Source: Anniella stebbinsi (Eukaryota; Chordata; Lepidosauria; Squamata; Anniellidae). From it: DNA of 64,000 nucleotides. Position numbers and translations under genes: made by a program. The stretch spans positions 216,668,517 to 216,732,516 of the forward strand of contig JARDYH010000004.1 in assembly GCA_029215795.1 (NCBI GenBank), read 5' to 3'. This document shows positions 12,233 through 24,200 of this stretch, piece after piece (within the stretch, counting starts at the first letter, position 1; every line of letters begins with the position of its first letter). The notes beneath the pieces are model-generated. The model searched no databases, was not told the DNA's origin, and was given only the letters and a program-made list of their open reading frames with translations.

Positions 12233-15200
12233 TGTGTGGTTTTTTTGGGATTTGTGAGAAAGGTGAGCCTGTACTATTACTTCCTCATTCTGCAGGCTAG
12301 GTTCATATGCAGGTATTTGCAACAGAGTAGAAATGTGTGGCTCGAATTGTATGCTTTCCCCAGTATGCTTGAACAATGATCTCTCTGATTTTCCTCTCTT
12401 CCTGTTTTCTGTAGGTCACAATGTGAGGAATATCCAGGCTTTCTCTGTCCTACAGAATGCTTTTCTGAAAGCAAAGAGCAGCTACCTTGCACAAATTATT
12501 CTTGATGCCATCTTAAATATATACATTGCAGACAATGCCAACTATTTCATCCTGGAATCTCAGCACACTTTGTCCCAATTTGCAGAGAAAATTTCCAAGC
12601 TTCCAGAAGTACAGGCCAAATACTTTGAGATGCTTGAATTTGTTGTCTTTAGCTTGAATTACATACCTTGCAAAGAACTGATTAGTGTCAGCATCCTCTT
12701 AAAATCCTGCACCTCTTACCCATGTAGCATCATTGCAATGAAAACCCTACTTAAATTCACACGGCATGACTACATCTTTAAGGACGTATTCAGGGAGGTG
12801 GGACTTCTGGAAGTGATGGTGAACCTTTTACATAAGTATGCAGCTCTTTTGAAAGATCCTACACAGGCTCTGAATGATCAAGGTAAATATTCCCCTTTCT
12901 TTTAAATGCCGCTTTTTATCTGGCCAGTGCTTTTGTCATACTATTGGAAATGAGTATCTGCCTTACGTTATTACCAGGAAAAATATATATGCTAATATCC
13001 ACAAAATATATGTAATTTCGGACTTCTTATCCTTCCAGTCACCCTTGCTCCAAAGCCATTTTATTGAAATTCTACTTAGAAAACTATTTTAGTTTTCTTC
13101 AAAATCTCAAAAAACATTAGGATTACTTCCAAGGGTAAAAAACAACAACTTCCTTATAGAATTGTTTAACCTCTCCTTTTGGCTTTAAAAATAACATACA
13201 CATGTATGAAATATCGATGAACCATGTGCGCTGCCTCTAGGTTGTGCCCAGTGTCCAAGATTAAAACAATTTTTCACACTGGGGTTGCACAGTTAAGATT
13301 GCTCATTGCTCAAAAGCACTGCTGCTGTGCCACTACTAAACATTTATTTTCATTACATCTGTATACCAGGTGTAACATATAATATGGGAATGACTCTCAG
13401 AATTAACGTGAGGGATGGTAAGAGCAAAAGGAGAGTGTGACCTGGTTTGCATGTATTGGAACCTGGATTCTATAGGTTAATCGTGAGGTAAAAACTGTAC
13501 AATTAGTTATTAGGTTAACTTTGGTTGTTTAACCTATTATTAACACATAGGCTGAATTTGGACGACACAATAAGCAACTGGGGCGGGGGAAACAATCGTC
13601 AGTTGTATTGACTATCGTGTCGTCCAAATGCTGCCATAGTCAACTCAGCACTGATCCTAATCCACACCACAGTTGATTATTTATTACCGTGTTGTGTGGG
13701 GAGTACCCCCTAGATGAACAACTGTAAAGTTGATTATTACCCCACCATTGACTATCATGTTGTCCGAATTCAGCCATAGTGTCTGGGTTCGCATGTCACT
13801 CCTCGATTGGTTGCATATTCAAAATATTAACCCACAATTTGCCACCGTTACATGAGAATGTGTGTGAGTAAAAGGGAGAGAGAGAAGAATTTTCTTTCAT
13901 TGATGATTATCAAAACTGTTTTCTAGGGGACTCAAGAAACAACAGCTCATTTGAAGACCAAAAGCAACTTGCTTTGCTGGTTATGGAAACCTTGACAGTA
14001 CTGCTCCAAGGATCAAACACAAATGCAGGTATTTGGCAAAAGTCTGATAAGATGAATGGAACTATGCCTCTTGTGATGATGCTCGCCCTTGTATTGCACT
14101 TAACTCTGTATTGGTCTTCATGTTTTTGTCTGATCTCTTGAGATATGGAAGTGCTGTGTCAAGCAGGTCTTTGACTTTGAGGGTGGAAGGATTTATTAAT
14201 AGCGGAATACTTAATTTATTTAATTTGCTTGGTCAGGGTTGCTTGATTGTTTCCCTTAGTCATATTGATTGCTAGCTATTGCAGAAGATGAACTTATTTC
14301 TAGCATGGTCCCATTAAAATATTTACATTTGCAGTTTTAAAATGCATCCATTTAAAAAAGAAAAAAAGAAAAATATAACACTATTTTGAGAAGTTTTTCT
14401 TAACCTCTGCAATATTTTATGGCTTACTGTATGCCCTTTGCCCATACCCTCCCACTATCAGCTATGAAGCTTAAAGTTGAGGGGAAATTGGAGAGATTAC
14501 AGCATTATTTATCTGGTCCTAGTATCTTAGAGACCTAGTGATGAATTAACTCTGCATTTTCACCTGTGCCTCCTAATCATTGTACTCTACCAAAGGTTAA
14601 ATCAGTAGTCCTATTCTGTATTTTTATATTGTATTTTTATATCATGTTTTTATACTGTTTTGTTGATGGTTTTAATTTTTGTGAACCGCCCATAGAGCTT
14701 CGGATATTGGGCGGTATATAAATGCAATACCGCCTTACAGAGGGTTTGTGTGCCTGCTGTGGTTTCACCTTGCCAAGTTGTGATTTAAAAATACTGAACT
14801 CCTGGTTAAGATCACGAGGCAGCAGGCAGTGCTGTGACAGAGCCAGATACGTCACAGGCAAAACATGTCAATCCTGAGATGAAGCTGGAATAGAACGTGG
14901 CAGATCCTGGGCAGAGCAAGATATAACCTGGTGTTCTTCTTCGTGGTCTCTGTGCATCACACATATGGGCTCGCGCCGACACTGAGCCCGCTTTGGGAAA
15001 CTTCTCTAGCTAGCTTAGATTCTTTTGGCGGGAACCCCTCCCCCCACCGTGCCATTGCGCATGCTCAGGGTTCCCGCTTACCTCAGTTCTTCTTCGACCG
15101 CTGCGCTGATCGCTTCATGGGAGACTTCGTGCTCTTCTGGTCGTATTTTTTCTTCTTCCTAAAGGGATATTTAGAATATAGTTAGCTTAGATAGGAATAG

Positions 15201-15235
15201 TTTAGATTGTTGTTTATTGTATTTTTAAAATAATA

Positions 15236-15270
<35 letters not shown>

Positions 15271-18200
15271 TAATATTAGATAGTGTTTGTTCGGGCCTGT
15301 CCCATCTTATGGGGCAGACCACGCTTTTTAAAACCTGCTCCCATTGCCAGGCGAAGCTCGCCCTCACCAACGGACATTCGTTGTGTCTCACTTGTTTGGG
15401 AGAGGCCCATATCGTCGATGCCTGTACTCATTGTATGAGCAGATCGGCTGAGAGGTCTACTTTGGAGGAAGGCACTAGCAGCCGTTAACTCTCCTCAACT
15501 TCCGACCATGGCGTCGGCCCCGTCTACCTCTGGGGAGCGTGGGTCTGTGTCCGTAAATCGCTCAAGCCCAGCACCGTCTAGCTTACCCTCTGCGGGGGCA
15601 GCAGCTAAGGAACACACTAAAAAAGTGCTGAAGCCCCCTCGCGTGGGGGCTCCAAGATCAAAAAAATCAAAGGCTAAACACTGGGAAAAATCTTCAAAAC
15701 CGGGCCTCCAAAGATCGTTGGTAACGACTGCCTCAGTACCGGCATCACTACCATCGGCTTCGGTACCGACGTCAGCTCCGGTGTCTCCAACCTTGTCGGC
15801 GCCGGCAATGCTGTATCAACAACCTTCACCGGTACCGGTGGCCTTGGCCTCGGCAGGCCCAACATCGCAGCTTTCAAACTCTTCAGTACCGACACCTTCG
15901 ACTGCGTCGCCTCGAGCAACCTTATCTCCAACTTCAGTACCGTTATCGACATCGGCGGCCCAGGATGAGGCCCCTTTCGATAAATTTCTCGAGCCGGCCC
16001 CGGTAAGCCGCCCGGAGGAGGAAGCTTCTGAGTGTTCTCACTCAGAACGTTCTCAAATATCTCATTGTGGGTCGTCCTGTTACCATTCTCGCTCCCGGTC
16101 TCTCTCTAGATCCCACGACTGGGATAGGACGTCAGAACGATTGGCTAGATCATCGCGCTCCAGAGTGTCTTCTCGATACCGAGAGAGAGCTCGATACCGG
16201 TTCGACCCCTTCACTGGCCAGCGGTTAGTAGACTCCGTTCCTCCATTACCTCCGCGTCAACAGCCAACCCCTACGGCATCACACCCACCTCCAGTTTCTT
16301 CAGTACCGGGACCCCTCCGTGAGGTTCTAACTCCATCTTTGCCCCACTCGGCGGAGGACTATGCCTCGGACACATCTTCGGTGGCGTCAGCGGCCCCTTC
16401 GATTCCGTCCTTTGTGAATTACCTTCCAGAGGCTCAAAGAGAGCTCGCAAGAGTTTTTCAAGCTGAGGCAATGCGTTTGTCGAAGCAGGAGCTCACAACA
16501 TCGAGACATCAAACAGACTGTGCAGCTAAGGCTATGATGGGCGCAGTTGCCTTACGTCGTCATGCCTGGCTCAGGTCAGCTTCTCTGCCTGAGGAGACGA
16601 GGTCCAGAATTGAAGATCTCCCTTTTGATGGAGAGGGCCTTTTCAATTCTACAACGGATTCCACTATGGACATGATCCACAAGGCAAAAGTAACGGCCCG
16701 AAAGATGGGGTTCAACCCTCCTCAGCAGCAATCCTACAGATCTAGAAAATGGTACCGGCCGGTACCATATCAACCTAGGCAGCTGCCTGACCATACGCCA
16801 CGCTATAACCCACCTCAGCCATCGTCCTCGTCTGCTTATCAACACAAAAAGCCATCCGCACGCTTCCGCCAGTCTCGCCCAACACAAGACACTCAAAAAC
16901 GTCGTCTTTGATTCAGCACCTCCGACATTACGGACATTCACCAATCTTCTGAGCGCCTTCCAGCACAATTGGGCAGCTATCACAACAGACCGGTGGATTT
17001 TGGACATTATCACCACGGACTACAAAATAGAGTTTCGAGACCTTCGTCCTCTCGGCACCGTAAGGATAACTCCTCCATCCCCAATCTTATCCCAGGAGAC
17101 GAAATCTCTCTTACAAAAAGGAGCGATCACAAGAGTCCCACGCTCACATCTGCGGACTGGGTTTTACTCACGCTACTTTACGGTTCCGAAAAGAGATGGG
17201 GGTCTTCGCCCCATTATGGATCTCAGAAGCCTAAACAAATTCATCAAAACAAAGAAGTTTCGCATGGTCACACTCGCCCATATTCTTCCTTTGCTATGCA
17301 AGGGTCGATGGTTCACTCTAATAGACTTAAAAGATACCTATTTTCATATTGCAATCCACCCTTCCCATCGCAGATTTCTCAGTTTTATCATAGGACAACA
17401 CATTTTCCAGTTCTCTGTTCTCCCATTTGGTCTCAAAACAGCCCCGTGAGTCTTCACGAAGTGCATGAGTGCGGTGTGTGCTCATCTATGCTCCTTGGAC
17501 ATAGAGTTATACCCGTACCTGGACGACTGGTTGATTGTATCCCCGTCCCAGCACCAAGCCTCGAAAGATGTAACCCTGGTGACTTCCATCCTCCGCTCGC
17601 TGGGCCTACAAATAAACATGGAGAAGTCCATTTTTCAACCATCTCAAACCATACAATTCATAGGCATCCGTTTGGACTCTACAACAGGAACAGCCTTCCT
17701 TCCACTGGACAGGGCCCTTGTCCTCCGAGATCTTTCTCTCCGCTTACAACGCCTCCACAGGACATCAGCTCACTCTATTCTGCGCTTGTTGGGCCTCATG
17801 GCGGTGTCCGTCTTTGTAGTTCGCTGGGCGAGACTGCACATGCGACCTCTTCAGCAACTTCTTCTACAAGGTTTCGATCCCACCATGAATCCGCACAAGA
17901 CCGTGCTCACCATCCCTCAACCACTTCAGTCATCCCTCGCCTGGTGGTCGACTCTCCACAACATTTCGCAAGGCATGCCATTTCAAGGCTCTGCTCCATC
18001 CTGCCAGTCACCACAGATGCATCCCTGCAGGGTTGGGGAGCCCACTGTGGAGAACTAGTGATAAAAGGGAGATGGTCACAGTCAGAGAAGCGTCTACACA
18101 TAAACATGTTGGAGCTTCTAGCGGTGCAGAGAGCTCTCCAGGCGTTTCAAACTCACCTCCAGGGTCACCACGTCCAGATACTGTCGGACAACACCTCAGT

Positions 18201-21200
18201 CGTCTGGTATTTAAACAAGGAGGGGGGCACTCGTTCCCCACCCCTACTGCGGCTGACCATGATCGTCTTACAATGGGCGATTCAGAATCGGATCCGACTT
18301 TCAGCACTGCACGTGGCAGGTACGGACAGTGCCAGGGCCGACGCTCTCAGCAGGACGTTCACCTACACGCACGAGTGGCAACTGTCCCTCAGGGTCCTGC
18401 ATCGCCTGTTTGCGTTATGGGGCACTCCGGACATCGACCTCTTCGCCACAAGTCACAACGCGGTGTGTTGTGCCTTCTGCTCAAGAGCCGCAATAGGCGC
18501 CGCCTCCCTCGGGGACGCCTTCACTTGGGATTGGACCAAGGGCCTGCTATACATGTTCCCCCCTTTCCCCCTCATCAGTCAAGTGGTGACAAGACTAATC
18601 CAATTTCGCGTGAACACGATCTTAATAGCCCCTTGGTGGCCCAGACAACCCTGGTTTGCCCCACTGCTACGCCTGGCCAAATACCAGGTTTGCCGTCTTC
18701 CGTCCTCTCCAGATCTCCTGTTCAAGGACAAGGGCAAGATTCTTCACCCGGACCTTCCGTCGCTAAAGCTCACAGCGTGGAGAATCCTGCCAGGTGGCAG
18801 GACTTAGCTCTACCAGCAGAGATTGAGTCCATCTTGAGGGCATCTAAGAAACCCTCCACCCGACTCTCTTATAGTAGGAAATGGGATAGATTTAAGCGGT
18901 TTACCCTATCTAGCGGCTTCCACCCTCTTTCCGGACCTATAACTGGGGTGCTTCAGTTCCTCTACTCCTTACATGACTCTGGCCTGAAACCGTCGTCGAT
19001 CAAAGTGTATTTGGCTGCCATATCGGTTCTCCACAACTTGGTGGACGGCTTCTCTGTTTTTTCACACCCGGTTTCCAAAGCTTTCCTCAAGGGGCTACGA
19101 AATACGTTTCCTCCGTTTCATCCTCCAGTGCCCCAATGGAGCCTGTCAGTAGTATTGACAGCACTGACGGGAAAACCGTTTGAACCTTTAGCGACAGTTC
19201 ACGTTCGTTTACTGACATTAAAAACAGTGTTTCTAGTGGCCAAAACGTCAGCTAGGCGCGCATCAGAGCTTGCCGCCTTGCTTGTCGACCCCCCTTTCAC
19301 CCAATTCTTTAGAGACAAAGTTGTGTTAAGGACAGGTCCATCATTTACGCCTAAAGTTACCTCTAACTTCCATATCAATCAAGATATCATTCTACCCACG
19401 TTCTTTCAAGCGTCTAAAGACCCTTTATGCTCTACCCTACATGCTTTGGACGTTAGACAAGCTTTGGCTTTCTATAAGTCTAGATCTGAAGCTTTCCGCA
19501 AATCTAGACAGTTGTTTGTCTGTTATGGAGGAAAGAACAAAGGCCTGTTTCTTCTCAGCGCCTATCCCACTGGATTGTGCAGGTTATTGAGCTGGCCTAC
19601 CAAGTCGTGGGTAAGGAGCCCCCAGCAGTGTCAGCGCATTCTACAAAAAGTCAAGCTGCTTCTACTGCTTTCCTGCGTGGAGTCTCGATTCCTGATCTAT
19701 GTAGAGCTGCTACGTGGTCGAATGCCCTACTTTTGTCAAGCACTACAAATTGGATGTTAGAGCGGTATGCGACTGCAACTTCGGCAGGGCTGTGCTCTCC
19801 TCGATTTGTCAATAATTCAATAGCGTGCCACCCTCCTCCGGTAAGTCTGCTTGTTATTCGCCCATATGTGTGATGCACAGAGACCACGAAGAAGAAATGC
19901 AGGTTGCTTACCTGTAACTGTAGTTCTTCGAGTGGTCATCTGTGCAGTCACACAACCCACCCACCGTCCCCTCTTGGCATCGCTTAAGGATTGTCGAGAG
20001 GTTAGGGCATGCTCATACTTTAATTATTGCATTACATTTGTAATTTTGCCTTGGTTGCGAGGCCGAGCGGTCTCAGGGAACTGAGGTAAGCGGGAACCCT
20101 GAGTATGCGCAATGGCACGGTGGGGGGAGGGGTTCCCGCCAAAAGAATCTAAGCTAGCTAGAGAAGTTTCCCGAAGCAGGCTCGGTGTCGGCGCGAGCCC
20201 ATATGTGTGACTGCACAGATGACCACTTGAAGAACTACAGTTACAGGTAAGCAAACTGCATTTTTGTGGGCTATGCCTTGAAGAAAATGGTGGCCAGACC
20301 TGGAAACTGGCATTTATTTAGTTTTACTTTTTTGGCTTTTCAACCCCTGGTGCTGGTTTTCTGAATCAACACTGTTTAACTGGTTGATTAATAAACTGCT
20401 GACTGCTTGGCAGCCCTTCTGCTTAATGGGTACTCTTATTAACCCAATAAGAGTGGAGGGTCAGTGTCATTGCTATTTCTGCCATGATGTCTTTAAAGTA
20501 ATAGGAATGGAGAGGAGGTTGTCGTCATAGCATGGTTATGAAGACTTTCTTATAAGACTCTGCCCCCACTGGAGAAAGAAATAGGAAGTGAGATCTTTTC
20601 TATTGACTTTCACAAGCTTTCTTGTATCCCTTACAGTATTGATCGCATTATAATTATTTCAGTGCAGTTAATAACATGTTTCCCCTTGGATGCTCTGTTC
20701 TGCTGTACATGTCTCAATTTGGGGTAGTGGGGAGCATAACAGATTGAAAGAAACAAGGAAGGTGTTCCAAAAATAGTATAGCAGTGGTAATAAAAGAAGA
20801 TACATTATATAGAAATAGTATATATCTTTAACTGGAAAACCCCGTTGAAGTTAATGTGATATTTGTTAGGCCTCCTCATAGAAGCCAATTATTTTATAGT
20901 CAGTGATGAAAACTGTCCCTTTTGCTAATGGTTTGCATTACATCAAAAATGCAGTTTACCACAGAGCTCGTAATTGGAAAGAATAGCACTTTAGGCAGTT
21001 CCAAGAATCACTAAAAGCCTCTGGCTTTGGTCTAACTTGCTGTATGATACAAATTCTGGCTTAATGTTTTTTTGAATTGTGTGCTTCACAGTTGTGGTTT
21101 GTGGTCCTGTGGGGTGCCCATATTATTGTGATGGGCAGAGGAAAGTATGGCACTGCCAGGTGAGGGGAAGGGTAGTGGGACAAGCTCTGCTCTCTTCTGG

Positions 21201-24200
21201 TCCTCTCCTTGTCAAGAGGACTTGGGTCATTCTGTCGATTTAACTGCAGGCCTTATGCTGCTTTCTCGGTTCGGTGTGAAGGAGGCATCCAACAATAGGT
21301 TGGACCACTACTGCCCAGGAAAGGCATAGATCCTGTGACCTAGGCTAGATCTACACTTCTGCTTTATAGTGGTATCGAAGTGCAGTGATAACTGTTGGGG
21401 CACAATCCACATTCCATAGTGTTATTTCCTACTTTTTATTCCATATTCGTAATGATTTGACACAAAGTGTCGGTCTAGCCCTAGTTTGCAATACTAGTCT
21501 TGATGCTGAGAGACTCTTCCCAGTTCTTCCCCTGCCTTTTGTCCTGGACAGATCTCGTTTGCCTTAACTCTCCCCCCACCCTTAAAATACTCTAATTCTC
21601 AGTATTGATTTATCATACCTTCTAGACTTCCTTTACCATGTGAAGCAATGTCCTCTTTAGGTCTGCAGCCAACTCCACAGGAACCTGCACAGCCACCATC
21701 TAGAAGTGCCTCTGTTTTTCCTGATGTAAAGCACTTACCAGAATAGTGCCTTTTCCTTTATCCTTTGACTAGATAGTTAAATCTGGTCCACACCACTTCA
21801 GAGCAAAAAAAAGCCACCAATATTACACAGAGATTCTGTTCCTTTACTCAAACAGTGATGGAGGACCTGAAGATTATCTTTGTGGATGCCCCTGTGGCAG
21901 TCTTGTTGTTAAGCACCATCATTCCTAAGAATGGCAGCAGTCCACTCAAAGACACTGATCTAACTCTCAGAAAAGTCATGAGGTGGCCACCAGAGTCTTC
22001 CCTACCTCATCAGTATTTGCCAGGACTTCCATGTTTTGGGAGAAGACCTAATTCACAATAAGGATTTGCATCAGGGCACCTCACATAAGGCCTTCCTTAA
22101 ACTAACCAAAATGTATGCCCTTTTGGGTGACACCACTCTGTGCAATTCTCGGAGAGAGTAATAGCAACCGTTATGATATCTGGGCAACCTATTTGGGTCA
22201 GGCAGAATGTGAATGCATCCTTCCATTCTGATCTAGCCTTGGTTTTCTTCAGCAACAAAATGACCCCACCCCCCTCAGTGATATTGCTGAAAGTTTGGGG
22301 TAACCAGGAATGGATTTTTATGTGGAAGGATTGTGAGTGTTATTCAGTTCTGTATAGTTTCCAAATCGCACGAGTGGTTCCCCTCTATTCAGCACTGAGT
22401 ATTGCATCCAGTTCTGGGCACCATACTTCAAGAAGGATGCAGACAAGCTGGAGGGGGTTCAGAGGAGAGCAACGAGGATGATCGGGGTTCTAGAAACAAA
22501 ACCCTCTGAGGAGAGACTGAAAGAACTGGGCATGTTTAGCCTGGAGAAGAGAAGATTGAGGGGAGACATGATAGCAGTCTTCCAAGTATTTGAAAGGTTG
22601 TCACACAGAGGAGGGCCAGCATCTCTTCTCGATCAACCCAGAGTGCAGGACACGGAATAATGGGCTCAAGTTACAGGAAGCCAGATTCCAGCTGGACATC
22701 AGGAAAAACTTCCTGACTGTTAGAGCAGTACTACAATGGAACCAATGACCTAGGGAGGTTGTGGGCTTTCCCACACTAGAGGCCTTCAAGATGCAGCTGG
22801 ACAGCCCTCTGTTAGGTATGCTTTAAGGTGGATTCCTGCCTTGAGCAGGGGGTTGGACTTGATGGCCTTATAGGCCCCTTCCAACTCTACTATTCTATGA
22901 TTCTACGATAATTAGAATCAATTCCTGGGCTCAGAATTCCTTAAGCATATGTCTTTTGCACTGGGCACTTCTTGGTGGATCTCAGATTCCTAGTAAAGAA
23001 CAAAGTAAGTATGGCCTTCTATACCTGATTCTAAATATTGACTGGCTTCTCTGAGTTGACAGTCATAACAGAAATTTTGTGTCAGTGCGGTTCATAAGAT
23101 GCTGTGATTACACTTGACTTGGTGATAATCTAGCTATTCCTTTGTACTTGTTTCCTTCTAGGTATCTTCAGGGAGTTTGGTGGAGCAAGATGTGTACATA
23201 ACATAGTGAAATATCCACAATGCAGGCAGCAAGCCCTAATGATAATCCAGCAGTTGGTGTTATCACCAAGTGGTGATGATGACATGGGGACTCTCTTAGG
23301 ATTGATGCATTCTGCTCCACCTACAGAATTGCAGCTGAAGAGTGACATATTACGGGTAAGTGCAACAATGCAGAATTCATAGATATTTTAAAACACTATG
23401 ATCAAACACTATAATCACATCTCTACTGCTTTTTGAGGGGTTTTATCTTGAAAAGCAGGCCAAAAATATAACAAATCTGAACTGATGTTACTTGACACGG
23501 GAAATCAAGATCTTACAACTTCTCTGAAAAGTATAATTCAAATTAATGAAGCTTCTACAATCTACACAGAAAACTTCTCTTATTGCCTAAGTGATCTCCT
23601 GATTAGGATGTATTTGCTAGCACACAGCAGAAATGGCCTGCAGCCATTCCCCATTACTTTTGTCTTTCTGAACGGCTCAGTTCAGACAACATGTTTCTCA
23701 ACAGTGGTTTTAGAACTCCACGGTGGATTTTTTACACCACCTTTGAGAAATGTGTTGTCGGGTGGAAAAATTCCATGCAACAGTGGAGTTTTTTTGGAAA
23801 ACACTCCACGCAGAATTTTCACGCTGTGCAGAGGAGAGTTCCTGCACAACCGTTGTGTTGCGTGTTGTGTAGCAGGCTCCGTGGAGTTTTCCATTGTGTT
23901 GAATTGACTTTCCCACTGGCTACAGAGTAGTGAAAGGAGTGAGTGCCACTCTAGGAGAGCCGCTGGGATTGTTGTTTTGCAGCAATGGCTGATGGGATAC
24001 CATCAGGAGCACCGGGAGAGGAGAGAGGGCGGAGGAGCTGTCAATCAAACATTGCAATGGATTTTACTCAGCTCCACAGTAGCCCACAGTCACACAAGGG
24101 TGGAGTTAGAACATGTTGTGTGGGGAGTACCCCCAAAAACCTCAACCGTTGAGTGGAATTTTCACACTGTGTTGACTTACGTGTTGTCTGAACTGAGCCG

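Larger units (their letters stand above)
14934..20263 (+). mobile_element. DIRS-type tyrosine-recombinase retrotransposon, nearly full length, defective
   Basis: This 5.3-kb element sits in the sense orientation in the intron between WDFY3 exons f and g. It has the three diagnostic DIRS parts. First, 132-bp inverted terminal repeats (14958-15089 and 20078-20209, about four mismatches). Second, unequal terminal extensions (14934-14957 and 20210-20263). Third, an internal complementary region (19861-19954) that is the reverse complement of both extensions joined end to end. Coding order is zinc-knuckle ORF, gag-like ORF, RT-RNase H, tyrosine recombinase, which also fits DIRS. There is no integrase and no LTR. 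It is richer in G and C than the host intron. A stop at 17447 and frameshifts near 17990 and 19540 make this copy non-autonomous. I see no clear target-site duplication, as expected for recombinase-mediated insertion. Confidence 0.93.

Noticed and set aside
18033..18782. Upstream extension of the recombinase frame as a separate protein
   Set aside because: It is open only because it overlaps the RNase H coding sequence. The recombinase-like sequence begins near 18783.
14934..20263. Endogenous retrovirus
   Set aside because: There are no LTRs, no protease, no DDE integrase and no envelope. Inverted repeats, an internal complementary region and a tyrosine recombinase identify DIRS instead.
23485..23907. 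140-residue ORF after exon g
   Set aside because: It runs through the ends of a family 1 TIR element and has no recognisable protein features.
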